Positions 35,601 through 44,043 of a stretch of 64,000 bases of DNA are shown here, piece by piece (the first letter of the stretch is position 1; each line of letters starts with the position of its first letter). This stretch comes from Rhipidocladum racemiflorum (lineage: Eukaryota; Streptophyta; Magnoliopsida; Poales; Poaceae), in the NCBI GenBank assembly GCA_036346355.1, contig CM070581.1:3844001-3908000 (forward strand), in the 5' to 3' direction. The position numbers and the translations under genes are program-made. The notes below the pieces were generated by a model, which saw nothing but the letters and a program-made list of their open reading frames with translations, ran no database searches and was not told the DNA's origin.

Positions 35601-38067
35601 AAACCTCTCGTTCCCATTCCAGCTAGCTCTCGGGATCTTGTGAAATGCATCCACAAGTTTCTGAGAAAGAAACAGAAGTAGCACAAATACATCGTTCATA
35701 ATATCATTCAGTGACAACTGATTACAGATTGAGAGGTGCTTCTATGCTCTTCCTTCTAGTACAAGTTGCACAAATCTTGAAGCAAGCGAAGGGGTAAGTA
35801 ATCACCATCTACCCTTCATTCATGCTTTAATAGTTGTGCAACTTTTAAAAGGAAGAGCATAGAAGCACCTCTCTTACAGATTTGGTGGGTGTGGGGGGGT
35901 GGGGGGGTACCTGGTGATAACAGAACCTCGCTGCAATCCCACCGCTAGAATGAAGGAAAAGATGTACAGATATCTTAGGCAAACCACCCTGACTATAATT
36001 CACTTGAATGGCAAGTGAGAAAAAATGAGGTAAGTCACAATTCATATTGGAATGAAAAGAAAGCACCAAGAATGTTGTATACCAGCATTTCCTGATGTGT
36101 TTGATTGACAAATCCGGGAAGGAGAAACAGATTCTACCTAAGAAATAGTTAGGGAACGATGAGGACTGGTACAGGGCTCTGGGATCACATTTATCAGCAC
36201 AATGAAAGTTAGCAATATAATATGAAATAGATAATTCTGTTTCCATCAAACAAATGTGTGATCTCTATAATTAATATCAGCTGGTCCAAATGATGGGCAA
36301 ATCAAAACAACAAATCAGCAAATGAAGGCATTAATAAGCTCCCCCGAAAAACCTACATCTCTTCGAAGAATGACAATAAAAAAATTGTCCATACTTCATA
36401 GCATGCCTCATTCAACAACATTATTATGAAAATCCATTGAAGTAGTTTGTGGAGTCATTTAGAGCAATAGGCTTTTGGTTCATAATATGATATCAACTAT
36501 ACCTTCATCAAGGTTTATCCCATGTTTAGATATATCTGTCAGAAAAAATCAACTTATTTCCAAATTGGCAATCATTTGAAAACACGAAGGATTCAAAAGA
36601 ACATAAAATAAAGCATCAAGAATTCCAAGTTGTCCATAACAACACTTCCAAAGTATGGAATCTCAATGCTCCATGTAACATAGTAAGCAAGAGAAACTAA
36701 ATTGCTTACTAATGACTTAAAAAGGAAATGTCAACTACAGCCACCGAATTTTGTTTGTGATCACCACACCCAGAGGTCCGGGCCCCTTCAACCATATAAT
36801 CACCACACCCAGGGTAGATAGTTCTCAAATTTATCAACACACGGGATCAAATACCTTAAACATTTCAAATTTAATACTTCAATGAGACTTTTAGTGGAAG
36901 AAAATGGCCATGATCACGACACTGTAACAGTAAATTCTCATACTCATCGTACTCGCATGATTTTTTAAACAAAAAACTCTTAACTCTCTGAACATAAGGA
37001 GATACAGGTATATTATGATATTGTGCAGCTGCAATGTAGCATTCACAGTCCTTAAGTTTAACAGATCAACTGGTAAAACAAGCAATGAACAAATCCTATC
37101 CCTGATCATCCTGGCACCAAAGCCATCAATTCTTCAGCCAGAAACCATCAAATGTTTTGACCAAGAGAAAAACTCTACAAAACTCTACAAAACAACAATA
37201 CAGGACTTATACAAAACTCTACAAAACAACAATGAAGCGAACAAATCTAAAAAGGTTCCTGCATCAAGACTTAGCTTCTTATCACCAAACCCAATTGTAA
37301 TTGAACCACATAAAGAGTTTCAAACTTGTTTGAATTTTTTGTTGTGCACAGAACGATGAGCTTAAAAATCGATGTCAAAATTCCGCAGCCTACAAACAGA
37401 AAACACAGTTTCCCGAATAACTCAACTAAAACGAATGAGAAAGTTGGCAGATTTATGGCATATATGCATTGAGCTAAACTCGTGCCGCAATTTCGCACGA
37501 CATTACCAGCCACACGAATTCTTGGACAAGAACCCCTTCATTTCTTGGAAACAAATCACTGTAAAGAGCTAGGTAAAGAAAGAAAGGAAAAAGCCACAAT
37601 GAACACCACATTCACGAAAAGACCCAAGATTCCAAATGCACTAACCATCAGAGCGATTAAGTTTTTCAATTTGCCGTGTTGCAGATAACAATCCCCAATT
37701 CGCAAAGAAGAACCCCCCGAAACAGCAGATGAGAGGAGAAAACCCTAACCTTGTTGAAGCGAGACTCCAGGGAGGCCCTGGAGTCGGGGTGGTTATTCCT
37801 TAACGGCGAAGAGACCGTGGCCGCCGGCCCGGGGGCGCGGGAGGGGAGCGGCGAGGTAGCGGGGGCGCGCGAGGGGAGCGGCGAGGTAGCGAAGGCGCGC
37901 GAGGGGAGCGGCGAGGTAGCGGTGGCGGTGGAGGCGGTGGAGGAGGAGGCCTTGCGCTCGGCGAGCTTGCGGTAGGCGTCCTGCTCAAGCTGGTCGAGCT
38001 GCTCCGCACTTAGACCCCAGTCATCGTCGTCGTAGCCGCCCCAGCCGCCGCCGCCGAGGCCCGCCAT
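11618..38067 (-). CDS. SMARCAL1: SMARCAL1-like annealing helicase (HARP + SNF2), 22 exons, 676 aa
   Basis: ATP-driven DNA-rewinding enzyme of the SNF2 family, expected in the nucleus at stalled replication forks. Coding exons (high to low): 38067-37750, 35660-35605, 35474-35399, 34457-34391, 33437-33371, 27837-27771, 27416-27333, 27239-27198, 24940-24785, 23796-23719, 23285-23217, 23122-23057, 22975-22847, 22133-22077, 21611-21522, 19383-19318, 18837-18769, 18692-18588, 12927-12802, 12502-12444, 12357-12321, 11764-11618. All introns are GT..AG, and the joined frame is 2031 bp without a stop. The HARP domain covers about 107-150 (VDAFHKIP, NERVWMFP). Motif I is DEMGLGKT (208-215), motif II is DESH (316-319), SGTP is at 346-349, and the motif V/VI region is GGVGLTLTAAS and QAEDRAHRIGQ (586-596). 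Residues 17-40 resemble the RPA-binding helix of animal SMARCAL1, and QKTLDCYL (651-658) is PIP-box-like. The start is the first ATG of this frame after which the acidic N-terminus follows. Transposons expand the introns, but all splice sites look intact. Confidence 0.93.
13282..13413 (-). repeat. 3' LTR of the Copia element (132 bp)
   Basis: Read on the minus strand it runs TGTTAGAGATATAG...ATTCATAACA. The polypurine tract lies just inside it at about 13414-13432. Confidence 0.93.
14575..16961 (-). pseudogene. Broken Copia gag-pol remnant
   Basis: Reading leftward from 16961, the first frame gives the end of gag with a CX2CX4HX4C zinc knuckle (CTYCDKNGHVKHFC) and the protease active-site region (ILDSGASFHMTSD). 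After a frameshift near 16250, a 565-codon frame carries the GAG-pre-integrase zinc region (CMGCKLGKQ), the integrase core (FIDDFS, RADSAGEYLSGAL, NGVAERKHRHLL) and the start of reverse transcriptase (KWVYKIKTRSDG, YKARLVARGFQQ, ETFAPVA). Frames are lost near 14590, and only about 1.2 kb remains before the LTR, too short for a full RT plus RNase H. Expected products are not functional. Confidence 0.9.
16962..17831 (-). other. GC-rich segment where Copia gag should be
   Basis: Between the primer-binding site and the gag tail there are about 870 bp of very GC-rich DNA. The longest minus frame (17808-17041) is Arg, Ala and Ser rich and shows no gag homology that I can see. It also has CACGTG repeats at about 17040-17165. 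This could be a long untranslated leader followed by a gag deletion, or a captured host sequence. I cannot identify the source. Confidence 0.5.
17846..17977 (-). repeat. 5' LTR of the Copia element (132 bp)
   Basis: Identical by eye to the copy at 13282. It is followed inward, with no spacer, by the tRNA-Met primer-binding site. Confidence 0.93.
19650..21008. mobile_element. hAT non-autonomous element, 1359 bp, in helicase intron 15
   Basis: Starts TAGGGGTGCAATCGGCTC and ends AACCGATTGCACCCCTA. A perfect 8-bp duplication CCTATCGC flanks it (19642-19649 and 21009-21016). Both ends carry GGATA/ATCCG subterminal motifs. The GC-rich middle (20040-20300) looks like captured exon sequence; one minus frame reads AIRDSDSAVEFQAVALKT, which I cannot assign. 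The region 20522-20710 is an internal duplication. No transposase is present. Helicase exons 15 and 16 flank it intact. Confidence 0.88.
20522..20710. repeat. Tandem duplication inside the hAT element
   Basis: Two copies of a roughly 75-bp block (GCCTCGGGCCCCA..GCGATGGCC, then CATGCGT.GCTTGCAAACAC) start at 20522 and 20634, about 112 bp apart, with roughly 10 percent differences. Confidence 0.8.
22312..22580 (+). repeat. tRNA-derived SINE in helicase intron 13
   Basis: A tRNA-like head has an A-box-like sequence (GGCCAGATAGCTAGG) followed by a B box (GGGTTTAAGTCCC near 22370). It continues into a non-tRNA body and ends TGTACTCTCTAAAAAA. Imperfect flanking copies (GACATAAAGTG and GAAATAAACTT) may be the target duplication. 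The layout matches grass SINEs, but the exact family is not assigned. Confidence 0.65.
24221..24392. repeat. 86-bp tandem duplication in helicase intron 9
   Basis: The block beginning TCAATTAGGTACAT is present at 24221-24306 and again at 24307-24392. Both contain GGGCCTGCCAAGACA and GATAAATCTCTTGGTAT, with a few substitutions, so it is a fairly recent local duplication. Confidence 0.88.
25800..27000 (-). mobile_element. RTE-type LINE fragment, 5'-truncated, in helicase intron 8
   Basis: Reading leftward from 27000, one frame carries reverse-transcriptase motifs: FINLEKAYDKVSR (block with the first catalytic Asp), SLSPYIFTLVMDEV and the FADD box (MIFADDAALID). Downstream (26244-25873) is the conserved C-terminal tail MRMLRWICGRTRRDQIRNDD and RWFGHLEQRS, followed by TWEEAIKRDL, seen in plant RTE LINEs. 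The 3' end carries the phrase CTAGCCTACCCTAACTTGTT, typical of this clade. The endonuclease and the first RT blocks are missing, and the two frames are not continuous, so it is dead. Confidence 0.88.
27540..27552. repeat. Poly-C run
   Basis: A run of C of roughly 15-17 bases in helicase intron 6, interrupted by nothing visible. The length is uncertain in any sequencing. Confidence 0.8.
28675..28830. repeat. Three imperfect 52-bp tandem units
   Basis: Three consecutive units share CTTGGTCTTACTGGTTTTGC, CGCAACG and CTTACCAGTCTTACCA with substitutions. They start near 28675, 28725 and 28777, inside the LTR derivative. Confidence 0.8.
28977..30799. mobile_element. hAT element carrying host-gene pieces, nested in the LTR derivative
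   Basis: 1823 bp, from TAGGGGTGAAAATGG to CCGTTTCACCCCTA, with a perfect 8-bp duplication CCCATTAT (28969-28976 and 30800-30807). Arrays of CGGATATCCGG/GGATACGGATA motifs occupy both subterminal zones. Between them is DNA unlike a transposon: a GC-rich 5'-exon-like block (29240-29460) and an exon-like piece (about 30152-30230) after a splice-acceptor-like TTTACTAG. That piece reads LLLKHTLTGHEKPVMMVAW, which resembles a WD40 blade of the WDR26 type. This is a transduplication of host sequence. No transposase is encoded. Confidence 0.85.
33650..34198 (+). mobile_element. Helitron-like element, copy D, in helicase intron 4
   Basis: The 3' end is textbook: hairpin GCGCGGCGTGCGCCGCGC, an eight-base spacer, CTAG at 34195-34198, then T. 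The body shares TTACGAATAGGTCC, TTTTCTGTGAGTATAAA, GCGTTTAGGTCCTCGGTTCG and GCCTCCCGTTAAATACGAA with the copy at 40.4 kb. Two copies of an approximately 120-bp unit (CGTGGTCCGTTTGCTCTCC, then TTTTCTCC.AAAAAAAAAC) lie before the hairpin. The 5' boundary is uncertain (about 33630-33660). Confidence 0.65.
34744..34918. mobile_element. Small TIR element in helicase intron 3
   Basis: About 175 bp with inverted ends CATAGTTACCGGATTTGC and, in reverse, CATAGTTACCAGAAATGC. The flanks TGGCAGAC and TGGTGGAC agree at 6 of 8 positions, as expected for an old hAT-type 8-bp duplication. Non-coding. Confidence 0.55.
35731..35873. mobile_element. Mutator-type MITE, 143 bp (copy 2), in helicase intron 1
   Basis: Terminal repeats GAGAGGTGCTTCTATGCTCT are perfect inverses for at least 25 bp. 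A perfect 9-bp duplication TTACAGATT flanks the element (35722-35730 and 35874-35882). It is the same family and length as the copy at 7556-7698, and it lies just upstream (in the gene's sense) of the exon starting the HARP domain. Confidence 0.9.
37831..37920 (-). repeat. Three 30-bp tandem repeats in helicase exon 1
   Basis: Three GC-rich 30-bp units (37831-37860, 37861-37890, 37891-37920) encode the repeated decapeptide ATSPLPSRAP in the disordered N-terminal region. The units differ by only a few bases. Being multiples of three, repeat number can change without breaking the frame. Confidence 0.9.
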
Positions 38068-38260
38068 TTTTAGGCGGGCGTTTTGAGGGGAGATTCTTTG
38101 AGATGGAGAGGAGGACCGGAGATGGGAGGGAGTCGGGGCTCGGGGGTTCCGCACTTCCGCTGCTCAAGTGCGAAGCGCTACCAGGTGATCGAGTTCATCC
38201 CAGTAGAACTAGAAACGTCGTCAAAATCCACGAAAATCGTGTGATTTTCGTGATTTTTAC
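38068..38260 (-). promoter_or_regulatory. Putative promoter and 5' UTR of the helicase gene
   Basis: GC-rich DNA upstream of the ATG at 38067. It includes AAAACGCCCGCC (about 38070-38082), loosely like an E2F-type site, which would suit a replication-linked gene. No TATA box is visible. The transcription start is not determined. Confidence 0.35.
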
Positions 38261-39205
38261 TCGTATCGACGCGATTCGGTTTCAAAAACCGTTTGGTAAT
38301 CGGAGAAAAATTTTTAAAAAATTACGTGTCACAAGGTCGAAAATCGGTGAAGTCGTCAAAAAATCTACGAAAAGCGCTCAAAAAATCAACCGTAAAAAAG
38401 TTCAACAAGTCTGACGATTTTCCATGATTTTTTTATTTTTTCCAAAAAAAATATGAATTTTGAATTTATGCAATTTCTAGCGATTTTCGCTCGAAAATCG
38501 ACTATTCCTTCTGCCGACACAGTAGCGAATTTCTTCCCAATAATGGTAAGGTGAACCCTGGGCGTACGTCGTTCCAATCGTCGTCTGGTTGATGGAAAAA
38601 AATTAACGTCTCCGTTCTTTAGAGTTTATTTAAAAAAAAGATTCAGATGTAATCTATTGAATTTTTGGAGGTTTTTTCTAAAAAAATCGGTCGACAAAGC
38701 AAACCTTTATGTAGTTTGAGAAATTTTGACGGGTTCTTACAGAAAAAAGTTGTAATTTTTGGAGAAAACTGGGCGCAAAAAAGGTTTAATATAATCGGAC
38801 AATAAAACAAATTTTGACATCTTTTTTGCCTTTTTGGGAAAAATTGGGTGGAAAAATCATTTTTGAGGAATTTTTGTCAACTTTTTCAGGTAAAATTAGG
38901 CCCAAAATGAATTTTGATAATATAATATAACAAGAAAACTAATTTCTTTTCTTGTTTTTGGGGAAAATCTTGAGGGGAAAGCATTTTCCTAAATTTTTTT
39001 TTGGGGGGGGGGGGTTGGGGTAAAATCAGACCTAAAAAGGATTTTGACATAATTTTAGAAATTTTTGAGGGGCCTTATAAAAAAATTTAGACCGGATGTA
39101 TTTTTTGAATTTTCGAAGGGACTTTACATGAAAAAAGGATATTTCCACAAAAACAAAAGACATGTATGCAATTTCATGAACTTTCATGGGCTTTTTTGAA
39201 AAAAT
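38261..39205. other. AT-rich spacer, no gene
   Basis: Low-complexity DNA dominated by TTTTT/AAAAA runs and phrases such as AAAATTTTGAC. It includes a G run near 39004-39014. I see no coding region. Confidence 0.45.
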
Positions 39206-39209
39206 TCAA

Positions 39210-39352
39210 ACCCTGCGCTCCAGCCCGCCCGGCCGTGCCACGCGTCACACGGGGAAATACGCATTGAGCAACGCACGTGAGCGAAGAGCGGACTCGAACC
39301 CCATCAGGGGCGCTTAAGCGAGCGCTCTCACCGCTACGCCACACGGACCTTA
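39210..39352 (-). repeat. tRNA-like SINE head
   Basis: On the minus strand, starting near 39352: GTCCGTGTGGCGTAGCGGT (good A box), then GGGGTTCGAGTCC (good B box) about 40 bases on. It continues into a GC-rich tail rather than closing an acceptor stem. The T-arm and acceptor stems do not pair properly, so this is a tRNA-derived SINE or tRNA relic, not a working tRNA gene. Confidence 0.55.
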
Positions 39353-39589
39353 TGGCGGAGAGAGAAGAGGAGGAATTTCTTTTAAGCTGATCGTCCGGGA
39401 GAGATGATCTAAACGGTTCGAAACTATAATCAAATGATCCAGACTTGTGGGGTGACATGGCTCACCGGGACGGTCAGAATACGACGGAGTTTAATATATG
39501 TAGTATTTTGAACTAGAAGAAGGCACACGAGCCTACAGCCCTAAACTTGACCATTTAAATCATGCTATGGTAATTGTTGAAAAGATGTA

Positions 39590-39790
39590 CTACATCCGTT
39601 AATAAATATAAGGCATGTAGTTTGAATAGTCTAGTTGATAAACATAGGATTTATATGTAGATTTAATGAGCCTTTCTAAGACAATTAAGAGGGGTATGCA
39701 GGTTATTCTCTCATATCTTTTTTTAATTTCATCACAACATTAATACTTGTGTGAAGTTAAAATACACCTTATATTTATCAACAGAGGAAG
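39590..39790. mobile_element. Stowaway-like MITE, 201 bp
   Basis: TA on both sides (39588-39589 and 39791-39792). Ends CTACATCCGTTAATAAATAT and ATATTTATCAACAGAGGAAG are imperfect inverses of the Stowaway type. Confidence 0.65.
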
Positions 39791-39943
39791 TACCGTACAT
39801 TGGAGCCGTATTTTTATACCCTCTACTCCAAATTACTTGTTATTTTTGTTCATACTGAACAAGCAAAATAGTTTTTGTTACCTAGGGTTTTCGCCTTAGC
39901 AAGAAAAGAGCAAACAGAATTGAGCCGTGTTACATAAAAGATA

Positions 39944-40192
39944 CTAGTTATATGCCCGTGCGTTGATACGAAAAACAAAATTGATAACGAAAAATAAAGA
40001 TTAAAAAATAAAAAAAATACTATTTCATAAGATCAAACATCTATCTTTAACGCTTCGTTTCTTGCAAAAGCTGGCTAATTAAAACAACGCTTCGTTTCTT
40101 GCGTAGGGCAATTAAGCAGGGCAATTAATAGGGCAATTAAGCAGGGCAATTAATGTGACGTGGGAAGAAACTCTCACTTTATATAGTAGAGA
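39944..40192 (-). mobile_element. Mini-Helitron, 249 bp
   Basis: Minus-strand start TCTCTACTATATAAAGTGAG at 40192, preceded by A. End ...GCACGGGCATATAACTAG at 39944, followed by T. This is the precise A|TC...CTAG|T layout of Helitrons, and the terminal phrases are familiar in grass Helitrons. Inside, a 14-16-bp unit (AGGGCAATTA) is repeated four times at about 40105-40155. No coding capacity. Confidence 0.8.
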
Positions 40193-40339
40193 TATATTGG
40201 ACACAAAACAAATGCGAAAACAGACAACTAAAAATTATATTACAGTAGATGTTGTCGCTAGCATGCGTTTTGATAAAAGAGGAACTTGGAAGAGGATATG
40301 GTTACAAAATTATACAAGTCCATATCCTACCGGATATAA

Positions 40340-41230
40340 AGATCAAAGAAAAGGGCCTCAGAGTTCACCTTCACGTGTCCCCCTGCAATTTTGCGAAAAC
40401 GCCCTCCCGTTATCTCAAATTACGGATAGGTCCCTGCGAATTTACAGATAAATCCTTTGCAATTTTTTTTGAGGGGAAGAATAGTTTTTCCGGTTCGCGT
40501 TTAGGTCCTCCATTCGTCGTTTTATGGAAAAAGCCTCCCGTTAAATACGAATCGCGAACGAGCCCTTTTCTAATTTTTTGGGATAGCGATCAGGTTCAAA
40601 AATATAACAAATAGGTCTCTAGTCTTTACATTCAGGTCATTTCTCTGTTTTACCCGGGAAAAATATTTTCGTGGTCCGTTTTTTCTCCGGAGCATAGGAA
40701 AAATATTTTTGTTGGCCGTTTTTCCTCAAAAAAAAATAGAAATTCGTTCTTCGTCCGTCCTTTCTCCGTTTTTGTTGGGGGAAAATATTTTCGGTGTCCG
40801 TTTTTTCTCCGGAGCATGGGCAAAATGTTTTCATTGACCGTTTTCCCCCCAAAAAAATGCAAATTCATTTTTCGTTCGTTATTTCTCCGTTTTTTGTTGG
40901 AAAAAAAATATTTTCGTTGTCCGTTTTTTCTCCAGACCCTGGGAAAAACGTTTTCGTGGTCCATTTTTTCTTAGAAAAAAAAAACAAAAATTCAGTTTTT
41001 GTTTATTCTTTCTCCGTTTTTGCCGAAAAAATATTTTCATAGTCTTTTTTCTTTGGATCATGGGGAAAATATTTCTGTGATCTATTTTTCCTAAAAAACA
41101 CACAAATCCGTTTTTCATATGCGCACGCGGCTTGCGTCGCTTTTGTATTTTCGTGGTCCATTTTTTCTTAAAAAAAACACATACCCGTTTTTCATTCGTC
41201 CTTCCTCCTTTTTTGCCGGATCACTGACCG
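40340..41230 (+). mobile_element. Helitron-family copy E with internal minisatellite
   Basis: Shares GGTTCGCGTTTAGGTCCTC and CCTCCCGTTAAATACGAA with copy D. From 40663 it breaks into about five degenerate units of 115-125 bp, starting near 40663, 40790, 40911, 41035 and 41150. Each begins TTTTCG(T/G)GGTCCGTTTTTTC and contains GGAGCATGGG and CTCCGTTTTTG. A GC-rich CGCACGCGGCTTGCGTCGC near 41115 may be a decayed 3' hairpin, but no CTAG end follows. The right end is probably cut by the next repeat. Confidence 0.6.
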
Positions 41231-43300
41231 TGGAGTCCCATTGTTAGAGGCTGGCCCATGTTCTTAATGGGCATGCGCAAAACTCTAGAATACGCTTTCG
41301 GTATAAGAAAAGTGTATTTTCGATTTTTATTCAACCAAGCCACTTCAAACGGTTATAACTTTTACACCATAAATCCAAATCAGGTGAAACACGTTTCTAA
41401 ATTCATGCTAAAACACCTAGTTTCATAATATGAAAAAATATTTGAATTTTGATTATTAATTTAAATCATAATTCAAATTTGAAGTGTAGGCTTGAAACTA
41501 ACTTAATGTAAATTTTCTGAATGAAGTTCAAATGGGTGAGACAAAACTTTGTTAGAATCCTCATGTTATGAGCTCTCTGAATATGCGAAGAAATTTAGAT
41601 TTTGAGTTAGGTTGTACCATTTTTTGATTAGGGTTGAACTCAATGTACTAAATATTCAAAATGCTATAACTTGTTTATATGATGTCCAAATGAAATGAAA
41701 TAAGTTTCCTTGTGCTAGTTAGATAGTAGAGAACATGATTTTCGAATAATACTTAGGATGTACTGTGCTACTTTTAGTTGCCCAGCCCTGTTGCTTTGTG
41801 TACTCCTTTATATTAGTACAAACAATTTTGGCCTCTTAAATTCGAATTTAATTATAATAAAATTTACAATCTTATATTCTCAAATTCGTAAAATAAAATA
41901 AAATAATTCACAAAGAACAGGTGTTGTGTAACCCCAGACTGTTGATAACAATAACTACAACATGAAAGTAACACTACCACACATGAAATCACAGACCCAC
42001 AACCATGCTTGTTATATGTATTAATTTTTATTTGATTTTACATTTGAATTCTTTTTGCCACTATTAAAAATTGGTATGTTGCTATGTTTTTATTCAATGA
42101 AGCGTAGACATCGACGCCGCACACGCTACCGTCGATGACGTTGAACCCGAGTTCGTCGGAGAAGAGCAAGGCAAGCACCCCTTGATTATATTGATCCAAG
42201 TTTTCATAACTACTTAAAATATTGACTAAGAAATTGCATGCATGCGATATGTTCTATACAAATGTTTATTTTGTGGTTACTAGAAGATACAAAATCTCAT
42301 TAATGGTTTTCCTTAATCAGTATTGACATGTGATCCATGATAACTTTAGTGTAGAAATACATCCATAATGTAATGTTGGGTATAATCGTTTATTATTTGT
42401 GCATGCTTAGTCCTGCTTTAGAAATCGCATGTCAAATGAAAAACTCCCACACATTTCTTTTGTGTAATTTAGAAAGGTTGATTATGACAGTAAATGATAA
42501 TGATATTTTAATAAAAATGAAAATAAAACTATGATTTCGATGTGGATGATTATTGGCAATAGTTGGTTGTACAAGCTTTAACTTGTATGTAGATAGGGGG
42601 GATTTATCGCCCGTGTCAAATTAAGAACAGAGCTAATGTGTTGTTTTCATGCTAAGATAACTGTACAGCCATAAGGGCTGGTATGGTACGGCCTTAACCT
42701 TTTAAGTTATTTAAAACTAGCTTTTCATATTGGAAGGCAGTAGTACGGGCATTCCGGGTAGACTTGCTCAAAGGGACGTTCACACTAAGGTGATTTGGAA
42801 CCAATGTTTACCAATACAACGGTGTACGCTTGGCTTTGGGGAGAAATGATTGTTTTATTGAGCTTAAAGATTATTATGTTTCATGTGATTGTTTGTATCT
42901 ACCATAGCGAGGGTTTAACATCACCCGGTTGGTGCAAAGCTATGTTTGAATAATGTAACGGTTATGTATGATCTCTTTGTGACACACCGAAGTGTGTTAA
43001 TTAAGATTTGCAAAAAGAGATGATCATGGTGCCCAGGGTAAAACAGTACACCTCTACAGAGTGTAAAACTAATCGATTAGCTGCGCTCGCAGTATAAAGT
43101 CATCACATAGTTATATGCTTTATATTTTCATAAAAAGGGACAAAATGGTATGGAATAAATACTTTTGCACACTTTCTTTAAGTTAATTAATTGTTGCCAT
43201 AATGGCGTTGAACATTTTATTCCCCACGAAGGGCTGTGAGTTTACTCACTAAGGGCCGTGAGTACATTGTTTCTTTCTGTTAGCTATTATTTGTTTTTTT
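41231..43300 (+). mobile_element. LTR-retrotransposon-derived fragment
   Basis: Resembles the 8380-11406 block in layout. An acidic coding-like patch ends in GAGCAAGGCAAGC (about 42105-42175), followed by AT-rich DNA containing CTCTACAGAGTGTAAAACTA and ATCGATTAG (about 43055-43080). The matching phrase in the other block is at about 10780-10815. No pol motifs and no clean TG/CA ends are visible, so it is a partial LTR or solo LTR. Limits are approximate. Confidence 0.45.
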
Positions 43301-44043
43301 AATTACTTGCCAAATTGTTTATTTCATTTATGCTTTCAATTTGCTATTTAGCATTTACAATTCAAATTCAGCTTTATGCAAAATAACCATTGCGCATGAA
43401 GAAAGAATGTTGCAATGTTGTAGCATTCAATGTACGGAGCAAGCACTTAGATTGCGAAACATGTCATTTTGATACGTTGTACCGTTTTTTTTTTATTGTT
43501 GCATGTGCATCTCTAAAATGTTGTAGGGGTGCGATATCGTTTTTCATATATGCATTTGCTGTTTTTGAATACTTTAACTCTATTTTTTTTTAAATAGGTT
43601 GGCCAATATTAATTTAGGTATCCAATACCAATCAAATCTGTTTAAGTTACTTTTTAAAATATTTCTTTGGTATTGCTTGCATCTTTTTGCAATATTGCAT
43701 GTGTTGTCTTGAATTACTACATACGTTAAAAAAATTTGTTGCACTGCTTTCGAAAACATGCATAGGATGAAAATATTCCCATCGTATGTTTGGACCCTAT
43801 TATCACCCTAAAACAAAATGATCTCTATAGGCGAGAGGAGAATTTCTTCGCAAGAGAAGGGCAAACATGCAATAGCCGAACTTTGGAGGTACGTGGACGC
43901 AATAGATCAAAGCCGAACTGAAGATTTGCGACGACCCCCAAAATGGGGGGAAACCGAGTTAATCCAAACCCCCGATCGATCCAAATTCCCCCGAAATCCG
44001 GCAACCGGAACCCTAATCCCTCCCAAATCCCATTTCCAATCCA
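43301..44043 (+). other. Upstream region of the GeBP-like gene
   Basis: AT-rich spacer up to about 43800, then GC-richer sequence that is probably the 5' UTR and proximal promoter. A short upstream ATG at 43818 opens an 81-codon frame that overlaps the main start by about 20 bases and could act as an upstream ORF. No clear TATA box. Confidence 0.4.

Noticed and set aside
39280..39352. Functional tRNA gene
   Set aside because: A and B boxes are good, but the acceptor, anticodon and T stems do not pair properly. It is better explained as a SINE or tRNA relic.
40663..41230. CRISPR-like or centromeric satellite array
   Set aside because: Units are 115-125 bp, degenerate and few, lie within a Helitron-family copy, and have no repeat-spacer structure.
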